Of a DNA stretch of 64,000 nt, positions 49,182 through 59,100 are shown in pieces. The position numbers and the translations under genes are program-made. The stretch's first letter is position 1. Every line of letters begins with the position of its first letter. Origin of the DNA: Streptococcus marimammalium DSM 18627 (GTDB lineage Bacteria; Bacillota; Bacilli; Lactobacillales; Streptococcaceae); the NCBI RefSeq assembly GCF_000380045.1, contig NZ_KB904339.1:62001-126000 (forward strand). Reading direction: 5' to 3'. Below the pieces are notes generated by a model, which was not told the DNA's origin, searched no databases, and saw only the letters and a list, made by a program, of their open reading frames with translations.

Positions 49182-50183
49182 ATGAATACTGATGATACTA
49201 TCACGATATATGATGTTGCACGTGAAGCTGGTGTATCAATGGCAACTGTCAGTCGTGTTGTAAATGGTAATAAAAATGTAAAAGAAAATACTAGAAAAAA
49301 AGTATTAGAAGTTATTGAACGTCTTGATTACCGTCCAAATGCTGTTGCTCGTGGTTTAGCTAGCAAAAAGACAACAACTGTTGGAGTTGTGATTCCTAAT
49401 ATTTCAAACAGTTATTTTTCAATTCTAGCAAAAGGAATTGATGATATTGCATCAATGTATAAATACAATATTGTTTTAACCTCTAGTGATGAAGATGATG
49501 ATAAAGAAATTAATGTTGTTAATACTCTTTTTTCAAAACAAGTTGACGGCATTATTTTCATGGGTCATCATCTCACCGAAAAAATTCGTGCAGAATTTTC
49601 AAGAACAAGAACACCAATTGTACTAGCAGGTACAGTTGATTTAGAACATCAATTGCCAAGTGTCAATATTGATTATCGTAAGGCTGTCCAAGAAGTAACA
49701 GATATTTTAGCTGAAAATCACCAAGAAATTGCTTTTATATCAGGACCATTGGTTGATGATATTAATGGTAAAATTCGTTTAAAAGGCTACAAGGATAGTT
49801 TGAAAAAAAATAACTTGCCTTATAAAGAAGGTCTTGTATTTGAAACAAAATATAACTATGAGGATGGCTTCCAATTAGCTAACCGAATTATAACATCTGG
49901 TGCTACAGCTGCTTATGTTGCTGATGATGAGCTTGCTGCAGGTCTATTAAATGGTTTGTTTGCAGCAGGGAAAAAAGTTCCTGAAGACTTTGAAATTATT
50001 ACCAGTAATGACTCACCCATTACCAAATATACACGTCCAAATATGAGTTCAATTAGTCAACCGATTTATGATTTAGGAGCTGTTAGTATGAGAATGTTGA
50101 CCAAAATTATGAATAAAGAAGAATTGGAAGAAAAAGAAATTATTCTTAATCATGGGATTAAAAAACGTCAAACGACAAAATAA
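49182..50183 (+). CDS. ccpA: catabolite control protein A
   Basis: LacI-family master regulator of carbon catabolite control, acting with HPr-Ser-P at cre sites. The 333-residue protein has the helix-turn-helix TIYDVAREAGVSMATVSRV at the N-terminus, the hinge YRPNAVARGLA and a periplasmic-binding-type core. ATG 49182 has AAAGGAAG eight bases upstream; the GTG at 49178 is out of frame. The cre over its own promoter indicates autoregulation. Confidence 0.96.
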   Translation: MNTDDTITIYDVAREAGVSMATVSRVVNGNKNVKENTRKKVLEVIERLDYRPNAVARGLASKKTTTVGVVIPNISNSYFSILAKGIDDIASMYKYNIVLTSSDEDDDKEINVVNTLFSKQVDGIIFMGHHLTEKIRAEFSRTRTPIVLAGTVDLEHQLPSVNIDYRKAVQEVTDILAENHQEIAFISGPLVDDINGKIRLKGYKDSLKKNNLPYKEGLVFETKYNYEDGFQLANRIITSGATAAYVADDELAAGLLNGLFAAGKKVPEDFEIITSNDSPITKYTRPNMSSISQPIYDLGAVSMRMLTKIMNKEELEEKEIILNHGIKKRQTTK

Positions 50184-50194
50184 ATTATAAAGAT

Positions 50195-50240
50195 AAAAAG
50201 CTTTACTTATTCAGCTCAACATCAAGTAAGGCTTTTTGTA
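50195..50240 (+). terminator. ccpA terminator
   Basis: Stem AAAAAGCTTTACTT/AAGTAAGGCTTTTT with a fifteen-base loop and a T-run. Confidence 0.78.
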
Positions 50241-50690
50241 TGCAAAAATAAATAAACTAAATTTTATTTAAGTGGGAAATGATTAAATTAAGTTTAAAGG
50301 TATTTATTTGCTTGTGAAAACCTGCTTTCTATTAGCAATAACACTTAGAAAGCTAAAATTATATCAGTGAAATATAGCATTATCTAAACAATGAAGCTGT
50401 GTCTTGAGACAAGTATCAATTGGGATAATTTGACATCGAATATTATTTAATAAATTTTCAATATTAAACCTCCATCACTTTTTCTTGTGGAGAGTATTTT
50501 AAAAATTTTTATATAATTTTCTAGTTTTGACAAATCATAATATGTTTTCTTTAATCGTTTCAACTGTTTTTTATCTTTTAAAATATTATATCTTCATGGA
50601 AATCCTTAGAAAAGGTTAATCATTTGGTTATCGTAAAATTATCATCCTTAAAAACATTATTTATTAATTGTTGGATGAAAAATAAAATAA
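50241..50690. other. A/T-rich spacer without an identified gene
   Basis: About 450 bases between ccpA and cpoA. No RNA gene, repeat or start-bearing ORF is visible. One minus-strand frame is open for about 36 codons around 50380-50490 and includes IIPIDTCLKTQLHCLDNA before a stop, without start or ribosome site. It could be gene debris or chance. Confidence 0.35.
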
Positions 50691-50697
50691 AATAAGA

Positions 50698-50703
50698 TAT
50701 AAT
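50698..50703 (+). promoter_or_regulatory. cpoA -10 element directly before the start codon
   Basis: Perfect TATAAT ending six bases before ATG 50710. No good -35 (TTGGAT at 50671 is 21 bases away). No proper ribosome site lies between. Confidence 0.5.
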
Positions 50704-50709
50704 AGAGCT

Positions 50710-51711
50710 ATGAAAGTATTATTGTATTTAGAGGCAGAAAATTACTTAAGAAAATCAGGAATTGGTAGAGCTATTAAACATCAAGAGAAAGCTTTAAAAA
50801 TGGTTAACCAATCCTATACGACAGATATTAATGACACCTATGATTTGATTCATATGAACACTTATGGTTACAATAGCTGGAAACTAATGAAAGAAGCTCA
50901 AAAAAAAGGTAAGAAGGTGATTATGCATGGCCATTCTACTGAAGAAGATTTTAGAGATTCTTTTATATTTTCTAATTTAGTTAGCCCCTTGTTTAAATGG
51001 TATCTTTGTCAATTTTATAAAAAAGCAGATGCCATTATTACACCAACAGAGTATTCAAAAACATTAATTGAAAATTATGGCATTAAAACACCAATTTTTG
51101 TTTGTTCAAATGGTATAGATTTAAAAAAATATGGTAAAAATCCTAAAAAAGAAACAGCGTTTAGAAATTATTTTAACATTAAAGACAATGAAAAAGTAAT
51201 TATGTGCGCTGGTCTTTATTTCAAACGAAAAGGAATTGAAGATTTTGTCAAAGTAGCTGAAAAACTCCCAAATGTTCGCTTTATTTGGTTTGGTGAAACT
51301 AATAAGTGGGTTGTACCTCATTCTGTTAGAAATATCGTGACAAAAAATCATCCTCCAAATGTTACCTTTGCTGGATATATCAAAGGTGATGTTTTTGAAG
51401 GAGCAATGACAGCTAGTGATGCTTTCTTTTTCCCTAGTAAAGAAGAGACAGAAGGCATAGTTGTTTTAGAAGCTCTAGCAAGTAAACAAAAAACAATTCT
51501 TCGAGACATACCTGTTTATGACAGTTGGATAAATGAAAATGCAGTAGAATTTGGCAAGAATGTTCCAGAGTTTGTGGCAGCCATTCAAAGAGTTTTAGAT
51601 GGAAAGAGTCACAAAGAAGATGAAGGATACAAAGTTGCTGAGACAAAAAGTATTGATAAAATAGGTCAAAGGCTTGTATCAATTTACGAGAAAGTGATGG
51701 CACTAAAATAA
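50710..51711 (+). CDS. cpoA: CpoA-like glycolipid glycosyltransferase
   Basis: GT4-type glycosyltransferase. In pneumococcus CpoA adds the second sugar to glucosyl-diacylglycerol, and changes in it affect membrane composition and beta-lactam response. The 333-residue protein begins VLLYLEAENYLRKSGIGRAI and carries the donor-binding region SKEETEGIVVLEALAS near 240-256 with the E-x7-E pattern. No membrane helix; it is probably peripheral. The partner gene overlaps by one base. The assignment to CpoA is by remembered similarity and gene order. Confidence 0.87.
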   Translation: MKVLLYLEAENYLRKSGIGRAIKHQEKALKMVNQSYTTDINDTYDLIHMNTYGYNSWKLMKEAQKKGKKVIMHGHSTEEDFRDSFIFSNLVSPLFKWYLCQFYKKADAIITPTEYSKTLIENYGIKTPIFVCSNGIDLKKYGKNPKKETAFRNYFNIKDNEKVIMCAGLYFKRKGIEDFVKVAEKLPNVRFIWFGETNKWVVPHSVRNIVTKNHPPNVTFAGYIKGDVFEGAMTASDAFFFPSKEETEGIVVLEALASKQKTILRDIPVYDSWINENAVEFGKNVPEFVAAIQRVLDGKSHKEDEGYKVAETKSIDKIGQRLVSIYEKVMALK

Positions 51712-53045
51712 TGAGAATAGGTCTTTTTACTGACACCTACTTTCCACAAGTATCTGGTGTTGCAACAAGTATTCGCACCTTAAAAACAGAGTTAGAAAAA
51801 TTGGGTCATGATGTTTATATTTTTACAACAACTGACAAACATGTTAAGCGTTTTGAAGACCCAACTATTATTCGTTTACCAAGTATTCCTTTTGTATCAT
51901 TTACAGATCGTCGCATTGTTTATCGTGGTCTTTTTTCTGCTTATAAGATTGCTAAAAAATATGATATCGAAATCATTCATACACAAACTGAATTTGGGAT
52001 GGGTTTACTTGGAAAAATGGTTGGTAAAGCCTTAAGAATTCCGGTTGTTCACACTTACCACACACAGTATGAGGATTATGTAGGCTACATTGCTAAAGGG
52101 AAAGTGATTCGACCAAGCATGGTTAAATATATTGTTCGTGGTTATCTCAATGATTTAGATGGAGTAATTTGCCCAACTAGGATTGTCTACAATATATTAG
52201 ATGACTATGATATTAAAATCCCTAAACAAATTATTCCAACTGGGATTAAGTTGGATCAGTTTGTTAATAGAGAAGTTTCTAAGGATTCGACTGCTGTCTT
52301 ACGAAAGCAATTAGGAATCCTATCAGACGAAACCATGCTTCTTAGTCTATCTCGAATTTCCTATGAAAAAAATATTCAAGCTATTATCCAACAATTTCCT
52401 CTTGTATTGGCTGAATATGATAAGATTAAATTAGTGGTTGTAGGGGATGGTCCATATCTAGGCAATTTGAAAGATTTGGTTAATCAACTTAATATTCAAG
52501 ACCATGTTATTTTTACTGGGATGGTTAGTCATGAAGAGACTGTTCTTTACTATAAATCTTGTGATTTTTTTATAAGTGCTTCAACTAGTGAAACACAAGG
52601 GCTAACCTATATTGAAAGTTTAGCTAGTGGAAAACCTGTTATTGCTCATGGTAATCCATATCTTGATGACTTAATCAATGAAAAAATGTTTGGTACCCTT
52701 TATTATCGTGAAACAGACTTGTCAGATGCCATTTTAGATGCTATAATTAATACTCCTAAAATGACTTCTAAACACTTAAGAGATAAACTTTGCGAAATAT
52801 CAGCTGAAGAGTTTGGTAGATCTGTTTACACTTTTTATTTAGATGTTATCATTGCAAAGAAAATGGCTTCAAAAGAAAAGCTTTCCTTATCAGTTGAGGG
52901 TAGTAAAACAGATACATCAATCAAATTAGTTAAAAACACGATGTCATTACCCGTTAGAGCTATTAAATTAACGGCAAAAACTTCGGTTAAAGTCGTTAAA
53001 ACACCTAAAAAAATTATCAATCGTATCAGAGATTTCTTGGAGTAA
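51711..53045 (+). CDS. 1,2-diacylglycerol 3-alpha-glucosyltransferase
   Basis: GT4-family enzyme making monoglucosyl-diacylglycerol, the substrate for CpoA and the lipid anchor of lipoteichoic acid. The 444-residue protein has the opening IGLFTDTYFPQVSGVATSI, HTYHTQYEDYV and the donor site TSETQGLTYIESLASGKP near 290-307. A basic Lys/Arg-rich tail after about 400 is likely to bind membrane. ATG shares one base with the cpoA stop. In S. agalactiae the corresponding gene is iagA, involved in lipid anchoring. Confidence 0.87.
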   Translation: MRIGLFTDTYFPQVSGVATSIRTLKTELEKLGHDVYIFTTTDKHVKRFEDPTIIRLPSIPFVSFTDRRIVYRGLFSAYKIAKKYDIEIIHTQTEFGMGLLGKMVGKALRIPVVHTYHTQYEDYVGYIAKGKVIRPSMVKYIVRGYLNDLDGVICPTRIVYNILDDYDIKIPKQIIPTGIKLDQFVNREVSKDSTAVLRKQLGILSDETMLLSLSRISYEKNIQAIIQQFPLVLAEYDKIKLVVVGDGPYLGNLKDLVNQLNIQDHVIFTGMVSHEETVLYYKSCDFFISASTSETQGLTYIESLASGKPVIAHGNPYLDDLINEKMFGTLYYRETDLSDAILDAIINTPKMTSKHLRDKLCEISAEEFGRSVYTFYLDVIIAKKMASKEKLSLSVEGSKTDTSIKLVKNTMSLPVRAIKLTAKTSVKVVKTPKKIINRIRDFLE

Positions 53046-53049
53046 AGCC

Positions 53050-53077
53050 TTGAAATATTTATAAATCATGCTATAAT
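53050..53077 (+). promoter_or_regulatory. thrS promoter
   Basis: TTGAAA (53050-53055), 16 bases, TATAAT (53072-53077) with TGC before it, an extended -10. Confidence 0.75.
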
Positions 53078-53082
53078 GTCAA

Positions 53083-53290
53083 TTAGAGACACGTTTTATC
53101 TCATCCTTTCTTTCTAGAGAGCGCTTGGTGCTGAAAAAGCGTAAGAAAAGAGATAAGATACTACTCTGTATCTTTTTATGAAAACATAAAACGGTGGCCA
53201 CGATATAGCCAATTAGAGGTGTAGAGTTTTCTACATAAACTAAGGTGGAACCACGTTACGACGTCCTTTTGGATGTCGTTTTTTTGTTTT
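53083..53290 (+). promoter_or_regulatory. T-box riboswitch (threonine) controlling thrS
   Basis: The T-box core AAGGTGGAACCACG lies near 53242-53255. The terminator stem ACGACGTCC/GGATGTCGT with seven T residues follows (about 53258-53287). Stem I closes between AGAG (53084-53087) and CTCT (53164-53167). The triplet before that strand, separated by one A, is ACT (53160-53162), a threonine codon, in the same layout as the glycine leader. Uncharged tRNA-Thr would switch on thrS. Confidence 0.9.
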
Positions 53291-53329
53291 GATAAAGTTA
53301 TATCTATTTTATATTAAAAGGAGAATCAA

Positions 53330-55270
53330 ATGATTAATATTACTTTTCCTGACGGTGCTGTCCGTCAATTTGAATCAGGAGTAACTACTTTTGAGATTGC
53401 TCAATCCATCAGTAACTCACTTGCTAAAAAGGCCTTGGCTGGTAAATTTAATGATAAATTGATTGATACCACAAGAAAGATTGAAGAAGATGGTAGCATT
53501 GAGATTGTGACACCAGATCATGAAGATGCTCTTGACATTTTACGCCATTCCGCGGCTCATTTATTTGCACAAGCAGCACGCCGCCTCTTTCCTGAAATTA
53601 AATTAGGTGTCGGCCCAGCTATTCAAGACGGTTTTTACTATGATACCGATAATGATGCTGGACAAATTTCTAATGACAATTTGGAAGCCATTGAAGCTGA
53701 GATGAAAAAAATTGTCAAAGAAAATTTCCCAAGTATTCGTCAGGAAGTTTCTAAGAACGAAGCGCGTGAAATCTTCAAAAATGACCCTTATAAATTAGAA
53801 TTGATTGAGGAACATTCTGAGGATGAAGGTGGCTTAACTATCTACACTCAAGGAGAATATGTTGACTTATGTCGTGGGCCACATGTTCCTTCAACTGGTC
53901 GTATTCAAGTTTTCCATTTATTAAATGTAGCAGGTGCATATTGGCGTGGCAACAGTGATAATGCTATGATGCAAAGAATTTATGGTACAGCTTGGTTTGA
54001 TAATAAAGATTTAAAAGCTTATCTCAAAATGCGTGAAGAAGCAAAAGAAAGAGATCATCGTAAACTTGGAAAAGAACTTGATTTATTTATGGTTGACCCA
54101 GAAGTAGGACAAGGTCTCCCATTTTGGCTACCTGATGGTGCAACCATTCGTCGCACGATTGAGCGTTATATTACTGATAAAGAAATTGCTTCAGGGTACC
54201 AACATGTTTATACTCCCGTTATGGCAAATGTCGAGTTTTATAAAACATCAGGCCACTGGGACCATTACCATGAAGATATGTTTCCGCCAATGGATATGGG
54301 TGAGGGAGAACAATTAGTGCTTCGTCCAATGAACTGTCCACACCATATACAAGTTTATCGTAACCATGTTCATTCTTACCGTGAATTGCCAATTAGAATT
54401 GCTGAACTTGGCATGATGCACCGTTATGAAAAATCTGGTGCCTTATCAGGTTTACAACGAGTGCGTGAGATGACACTTAATGATGGTCATATCTTTGTGG
54501 CTCCAGAACAAATTCAAGAAGAATTCAAGAAAACTTTACAATTGATTATTGATGTTTATCGTGATTTTAATCTGACTGACTACAGTTTCAGATTATCTTA
54601 CCGCGACCCTAATGACAAGGAAAAATATTTTGACAATGATGAGATGTGGGAAAAAGCACAAACCATGTTAAAAGCTGCAATGGATGATATGGCACTTAAC
54701 TATTATGAAGCTGAAGGTGAAGCAGCCTTTTATGGTCCTAAGCTAGATATCCAAGTGAAAACAGCATTAGGTAATGATGAGACTTTATCAACCATACAAC
54801 TTGATTTCTTGTTGCCTGAACGTTTTGATTTAGCATATACTGGTGCTGATGGAGAAGCACATCGTCCTGTTATGATTCATCGAGGTGTAGTGTCAACAAT
54901 GGAGCGCTTCACTGCCTACTTAATTGAAACCTATAAAGGTGCCTTTCCAACTTGGTTAGCACCAACTCAAGTGACAGTTATTCCAGTATCAAATGATGCT
55001 CATACTGATTATGCTTGGCAAGTCGCTAATCAATTAAAAGAAAAAGGAGTGCGTGTTGTTGTTGATGAACGTAATGAAAAAATGCAATACAAGATTCGTC
55101 AAAGCCAAACACAAAAAATCCCTTATCAATTGATTGTTGGAGATAAAGAAGTAGAAGCTAATCTCGTTAATGTGCGTCGTTATGGAAGTAAAGAAACACA
55201 CTCAGAAGAAGTGGATGTATTTATCTCTAATATTTTAGCAGATATTGCTAATTATTCTCGTGTTGATTAA
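53330..55270 (+). CDS. thrS: threonyl-tRNA synthetase
   Basis: Charges tRNA-Thr and edits Ser-tRNA-Thr. The 646-residue protein has the TGS domain (1-62) and the editing domain with [13 protein letters not shown] near 73-85. The class II core has [34 protein letters not shown] (motif 2) and the motif 3 region [11 protein letters not shown]. The anticodon domain is at the end. AGGAGA precedes the ATG. Expression is governed by the T-box leader. Confidence 0.97.
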   Translation: MINITFPDGAVRQFESGVTTFEIAQSISNSLAKKALAGKFNDKLIDTTRKIEEDGSIEIVTPDHEDALDILRHSAAHLFAQAARRLFPEIKLGVGPAIQDGFYYDTDNDAGQISNDNLEAIEAEMKKIVKENFPSIRQEVSKNEAREIFKNDPYKLELIEEHSEDEGGLTIYTQGEYVDLCRGPHVPSTGRIQVFHLLNVAGAYWRGNSDNAMMQRIYGTAWFDNKDLKAYLKMREEAKERDHRKLGKELDLFMVDPEVGQGLPFWLPDGATIRRTIERYITDKEIASGYQHVYTPVMANVEFYKTSGHWDHYHEDMFPPMDMGEGEQLVLRPMNCPHHIQVYRNHVHSYRELPIRIAELGMMHRYEKSGALSGLQRVREMTLNDGHIFVAPEQIQEEFKKTLQLIIDVYRDFNLTDYSFRLSYRDPNDKEKYFDNDEMWEKAQTMLKAAMDDMALNYYEAEGEAAFYGPKLDIQVKTALGNDETLSTIQLDFLLPERFDLAYTGADGEAHRPVMIHRGVVSTMERFTAYLIETYKGAFPTWLAPTQVTVIPVSNDAHTDYAWQVANQLKEKGVRVVVDERNEKMQYKIRQSQTQKIPYQLIVGDKEVEANLVNVRRYGSKETHSEEVDVFISNILADIANYSRVD

Positions 55271-55276
55271 TCAACT

Positions 55277-55303
55277 AGCCTAGAAATTTTTTCTAGGCTT
55301 TTT
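55277..55303 (+). terminator. thrS terminator
   Basis: Stem AGCCTAGAAA/TTTCTAGGCT with a short T loop and TTTTT after it. Confidence 0.87.
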
Positions 55304-55381
55304 CAATAGTCATTTGCTAAAACCTACAAAATGTTATTTAATATTAGTAAATAAGATATGGCATTGTTAAAGGAGTATAAG

Positions 55382-56353
55382 ATGTCAACAAAATTTTTAA
55401 CAGATATAGAAGAGCAATTAATCAAACACGGGTGGTCTGAAAAATTAATTCTACAAATGAAAAAAGAAGGTCAGGTTTTTTTAGATGTTAGGGTAGGTTC
55501 CCCAATTTTTCTGTCCTTATGGTATCAAACACTTAAACAGACATCCGACAAAAAAGTGTGTTTAAAGACCTTTTTAAATCATATCGGTATGACAAAAGAT
55601 GATATCAAAATAGATAACCTTGGTATTAAAATGTTATTAGAAAAATTTTCACCAGTATTAAGACCTGATCATCATTTTTGGAAAAGTTTAGCCCAAACGG
55701 TTTCAAAAGCATTTCCAGAAAATGAACTGTGTCAAAAAACATTTTTCGCAAGGCAAATTCATCAGCTCCGATATCTCATATCAGGACAACAAGCACAGTG
55801 GATTAGAGATCATATAAAAACTGATAAAATGACTGATCAAGAGGCTTTAGCAGTCTTTTTAAAAGATAAAAAAGAGCAATCATGGATTCCCTTAGATTAT
55901 GATTACAGTTTGAATGAATCGGCAAGATTACACAATAAATATTATCTTAAAAATGGTAAAAAAATTTTCCCCGATCAAGAAATAACTGCTAATTTTAAAG
56001 TGTTAATTCATTTTCATACAGAGTTTATTATTGATAAAAATGGCCATTTTGTTAATATGATAGATTGTGAAAGTCAATCAGAAAATGGCATTATTAATAC
56101 AGCAAGTTTTAATTATGCAAATGGTAATTTTAAAAGACATAAAGAACTAGATATTAATCCTGTTTCAATACATGATCCTAAATGTAGGAAAAAATTCTTT
56201 CCAAGATTTAAAGCACCTCTTAATCTAAAAAAAGAATGGTTTTTCTTTGAGCCAAAAAATTGGCAAAAAAGTTATTTTCATGATGACAATGTCTATAAAT
56301 ACGTGGTAAGACAGGTAGATCATTTTAGAAAGACCATCAAAAAAGAAAGTTAA
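55382..56353 (+). CDS. uncharacterised cytosolic protein, probably DUF3114 family
   Basis: A 323-residue protein I cannot assign to a function. It has no signal peptide, membrane helix or known catalytic motif. It is rich in Lys, His and aromatic residues (for example DHHFWKSLAQ and NESARLHNKYYLKNGKK). The C-terminal half alternates charged and aromatic residues in a way that suggests a compact beta-rich domain. It resembles, from memory, the streptococcal DUF3114 group. ATG 55382 has AAGGAG five bases before it; the ATG at 55358 has none. It stands alone between two terminators. Confidence 0.7.
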   Translation: MSTKFLTDIEEQLIKHGWSEKLILQMKKEGQVFLDVRVGSPIFLSLWYQTLKQTSDKKVCLKTFLNHIGMTKDDIKIDNLGIKMLLEKFSPVLRPDHHFWKSLAQTVSKAFPENELCQKTFFARQIHQLRYLISGQQAQWIRDHIKTDKMTDQEALAVFLKDKKEQSWIPLDYDYSLNESARLHNKYYLKNGKKIFPDQEITANFKVLIHFHTEFIIDKNGHFVNMIDCESQSENGIINTASFNYANGNFKRHKELDINPVSIHDPKCRKKFFPRFKAPLNLKKEWFFFEPKNWQKSYFHDDNVYKYVVRQVDHFRKTIKKES

Positions 56354-56386
56354 AAAGTGTTGGGCAAATTTGCCTAACACTTTTAA
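56352..56386. terminator. bidirectional terminator between convergent genes
   Basis: Inverted repeat AAAAGTGTTGGGCAAA/TTTGCCTAACACTTTT with one G-T pair; runs of A and T on both sides. Confidence 0.9.
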
Positions 56387-56889
56387 TCAGATATTTTATA
56401 AAAGACACTGTGTTCAAAATGGCTACCACCTTCTAATTGTGTTTTGGTTGCTACCATTCGATCTCTTTTACTATCAGAAGTATCACCATCATCAGAAATA
56501 AAACTAGAAGCAGGAATAATCGTGTCTGCTGGAATAAGAATCAGCGAGTAGGCCTCATCATTATTACCATCTGGAACAATGTTAAGTTCGAGATTGTTTC
56601 CTCTTAAAAAAGCGCCTTGTATGACAAGATTTTCTGAGTCTAAACCATCTTGATTAAAAATAAGCATATCTCCTAGTTCATTTTGCCAAGTCCCGAGGAT
56701 ACTATTATAATCGCCTTTTTCAATGGCTTTTAAGGACATTCCTATTTGGGTGCCATTATCTTCATTATCACTAGTGGTTTGAGTAGTTGTTGTGACTGTT
56801 GTTTTCTCTTTTTCTTGATTATTGGTCTGACACGCTGATAAAGAGATCAGAAAAAAAGTTAGGAGCAATAATAAAATGATTTTTTTCAT
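56383..56889 (-). CDS. surface lipoprotein, DUF6287-like
   Basis: A 168-residue exported lipoprotein. It has a type II signal peptide: two lysines, a long leucine-rich core and the lipobox LSAC with Cys19 as lipid anchor. A Thr/Gln/Asn/Glu linker follows, then a domain starting MSLKAIEKGDYNSILGTW, which resembles the DUF6287 domain found in many streptococcal lipoproteins. No enzymatic motif is seen. The stop lies in the shared terminator. A ribosome site (AGGAAT) is near the ATG. Confidence 0.78.
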   Translation of the reverse strand: MKKIILLLLLTFFLISLSACQTNNQEKEKTTVTTTTQTTSDNEDNGTQIGMSLKAIEKGDYNSILGTWQNELGDMLIFNQDGLDSENLVIQGAFLRGNNLELNIVPDGNNDEAYSLILIPADTIIPASSFISDDGDTSDSKRDRMVATKTQLEGGSHFEHSVFYKISD

Positions 56890-57032
56890 AGGTTATTCCT
56901 CTCATTCTAATACTTTTATTATATCACTTTCCCTTAAAAACATTTAATTTAAGAGAATCAGCATCTATTTCCCAAAAATTGATTAAAATTTGATAAAATA
57001 AAGGGTAAGTGAAGTTAAAGGAAGGGAGTTTT

Positions 57033-57869
57033 ATGACTCAGATTAAATTATTAGCTTTAGATTTGGATGGGACCTTGTTTAATAACCAAAAAGAAGTTTC
57101 CTTTTTGAATAAAATGGCTATCATCCAAGCTAAAAATAAAGGAGTGAAAATTGTTATTACAACTGGTCGTCCCTTAAAAGCAATTGGAAATCTTTTAGAT
57201 TTTTTAGATTTAAAAAGTCAAGAAGACTATAGCATTACTTTTAACGGAGGCTTAATTCAAAAAAATAACGGTCACTGTCTTTTTCAAAAAACATTAAGTA
57301 GAGAAGATGTGGAAAATATTACTGAGATGTTACTATCTTTAGGACTTCCAGTTGATATTATTAGTGATTCAAAGAGTTATACTCTAACAGCTCCTAACCA
57401 TAATTCGCTTTACCCTACTGCTAATGTCCAATTAGATTTTCATGATATTAAAACACTTGATGAGCTTCCACATGGCATTGTTTATAATAAGATTGTTACC
57501 GTTTTTGATGCCAATTACTTAGATCGACAATTGCCTAATATTCCAAAGCATTTTCATCAAGAGTTTGAACTCTTTAAATCAAGAGACATCATGCTTGAAA
57601 TTGTGCCAAAAGGTGTTAATAAAGGAAGAGCACTTGCCATTTTAGGTGAGCATTTAGGTATAAAAAAAGAAGAGATGATGGCTATTGGAGACGAAGAAAA
57701 TGATCTTTCTATGTTAAGATGGGTAGGACTTCCAGTTATCATGAAAAATGCTTCAGTTGCTGTTAGAAAAGAATTTGAAAGAACGACCAGTCGCACAAAT
57801 GATGAGTCAGGGGTAGCAGAAGCAATTGAAAAATATATACTAAGAGAGGGAAAAGATGGGATTATTTGA
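57033..57869 (+). CDS. Cof-type HAD-superfamily phosphatase
   Basis: A second HAD subfamily IIB phosphatase in this window, 278 residues. Motif I is LDLDGTLF near 8-15, motif II TTGR near 46, the lysine lies in GVNKGRALAIL, and motif IV is GDEENDLSML, where a glutamate replaces the usual glycine of GDGxND. ATG 57033 has AAGGGAG upstream, while the ATG at 57009 does not. It overlaps ftsY by 14 bases; this gene order is common in streptococci. Substrate unknown. Confidence 0.87.
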   Translation: MTQIKLLALDLDGTLFNNQKEVSFLNKMAIIQAKNKGVKIVITTGRPLKAIGNLLDFLDLKSQEDYSITFNGGLIQKNNGHCLFQKTLSREDVENITEMLLSLGLPVDIISDSKSYTLTAPNHNSLYPTANVQLDFHDIKTLDELPHGIVYNKIVTVFDANYLDRQLPNIPKHFHQEFELFKSRDIMLEIVPKGVNKGRALAILGEHLGIKKEEMMAIGDEENDLSMLRWVGLPVIMKNASVAVRKEFERTTSRTNDESGVAEAIEKYILREGKDGII

Positions 57870-59100
57870 TCGATTATTTGGCAAAAATAAAAAGGAAGAT
57901 ATCAGTGAGGAACTTGTTTCAACTAGTAAGCAAACTGATAAAGATAAAGTGTTAAATTTTAAAGATGATGACAAAAAAGACGATTTAGCAGTATCAGTTA
58001 ATCCGCTAAGAAATGATCTCTTAGTTGAAAATCATCAAGAAAATACTTTTGTAACATTGAGAAACGGGCAAATGACAGAAATATCTGAAAATGATGATGA
58101 AAAACCAATCTTTGAGGATTGCTCTAACTCAGTTGAAACAAAAGAGCCAAAAACTGAAACAGAGAATCTTCAAGAATCTGATGAAGAAAAATATCACAGG
58201 ACACTCAAAAAGACCCGAACAGGATTTGGAGCTAGATTAAATGCTTTTTTAGCAAATTTCAGAAGTATTGATGAAGACTTTTTTGAAGATTTAGAAGAAA
58301 TGTTGATCTTATCAGATGTTGGTGTTTTAGTGGCGGCAAATTTGACCGAAGAATTACGCTATGAAGCAAGACTTGAAAATGCTAAACGACCTGAAGATTT
58401 AAAACAGGTTATTATCGAAAAATTAGTAACAATCTATGAAAAAGATGGTGAATTCAATGAAAAGTTAAATCTTCAAGAAGACTTAACAGTAATGTTGTTT
58501 ATTGGTGTTAATGGCGTTGGTAAAACAACATCTATTGGTAAGCTTGCATACAAATACCAACAAGAAGGAAAGAAAGTCATGTTGGTAGCAGCAGATACCT
58601 TTAGAGCAGGAGCTGTTGCTCAATTGGTTGAATGGGGTAAAAGAGTAAATGTACCAGTTGTAACTGGAGCTGAAAAAGCTGACCCTGGTAGTGTGGTTTA
58701 TGAAGGTATTGAAAGAGCTATTCAAGAAGGTGTTGATATTCTTTTAATTGACACAGCAGGTCGTCTTCAAAATAAAGACAATCTTATGGCAGAGTTAGAA
58801 AAAATAGGCCGTATTATTAAACGAGTTGTTCCTGATGCACCACATGAAACCTTGTTAGCGTTAGATGCATCAACGGGTCAAAACGCTCTTGTTCAAGCCA
58901 AAGAATTTTCAAAAATCGCTCCTGTCACTGGAATTGTTTTGACTAAGTTAGATGGTACCGGTAAAGGTGGTGTTGTTCTTGCTATTAGAGAAGAGCTTGA
59001 TATTCCAGTTAAATTGATAGGTTTTGGTGAAAAAATTAATGATATTGGAGCTTTTAATTCAGAAAGGTTCATGCAAGGTTTATTAGAAGGGCTTATTTAA
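57856..59100 (+). CDS. ftsY: signal recognition particle receptor FtsY
   Basis: GTPase that docks SRP-ribosome complexes at the membrane. The 414-residue protein has an acidic A domain (about 1-110), the N domain and the G domain with GVNGVGKTTSIGKLA near 216-230. DTFRAGAVAQL, DTAGRLQ and TKLDGTGKGG follow. GAGGGAAA lies before the ATG. Length is within the range for streptococci, where the acidic part varies. Translation is probably coupled to the HAD gene by overlap. Confidence 0.96.
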   Translation: MGLFDRLFGKNKKEDISEELVSTSKQTDKDKVLNFKDDDKKDDLAVSVNPLRNDLLVENHQENTFVTLRNGQMTEISENDDEKPIFEDCSNSVETKEPKTETENLQESDEEKYHRTLKKTRTGFGARLNAFLANFRSIDEDFFEDLEEMLILSDVGVLVAANLTEELRYEARLENAKRPEDLKQVIIEKLVTIYEKDGEFNEKLNLQEDLTVMLFIGVNGVGKTTSIGKLAYKYQQEGKKVMLVAADTFRAGAVAQLVEWGKRVNVPVVTGAEKADPGSVVYEGIERAIQEGVDILLIDTAGRLQNKDNLMAELEKIGRIIKRVVPDAPHETLLALDASTGQNALVQAKEFSKIAPVTGIVLTKLDGTGKGGVVLAIREELDIPVKLIGFGEKINDIGAFNSERFMQGLLEGLI

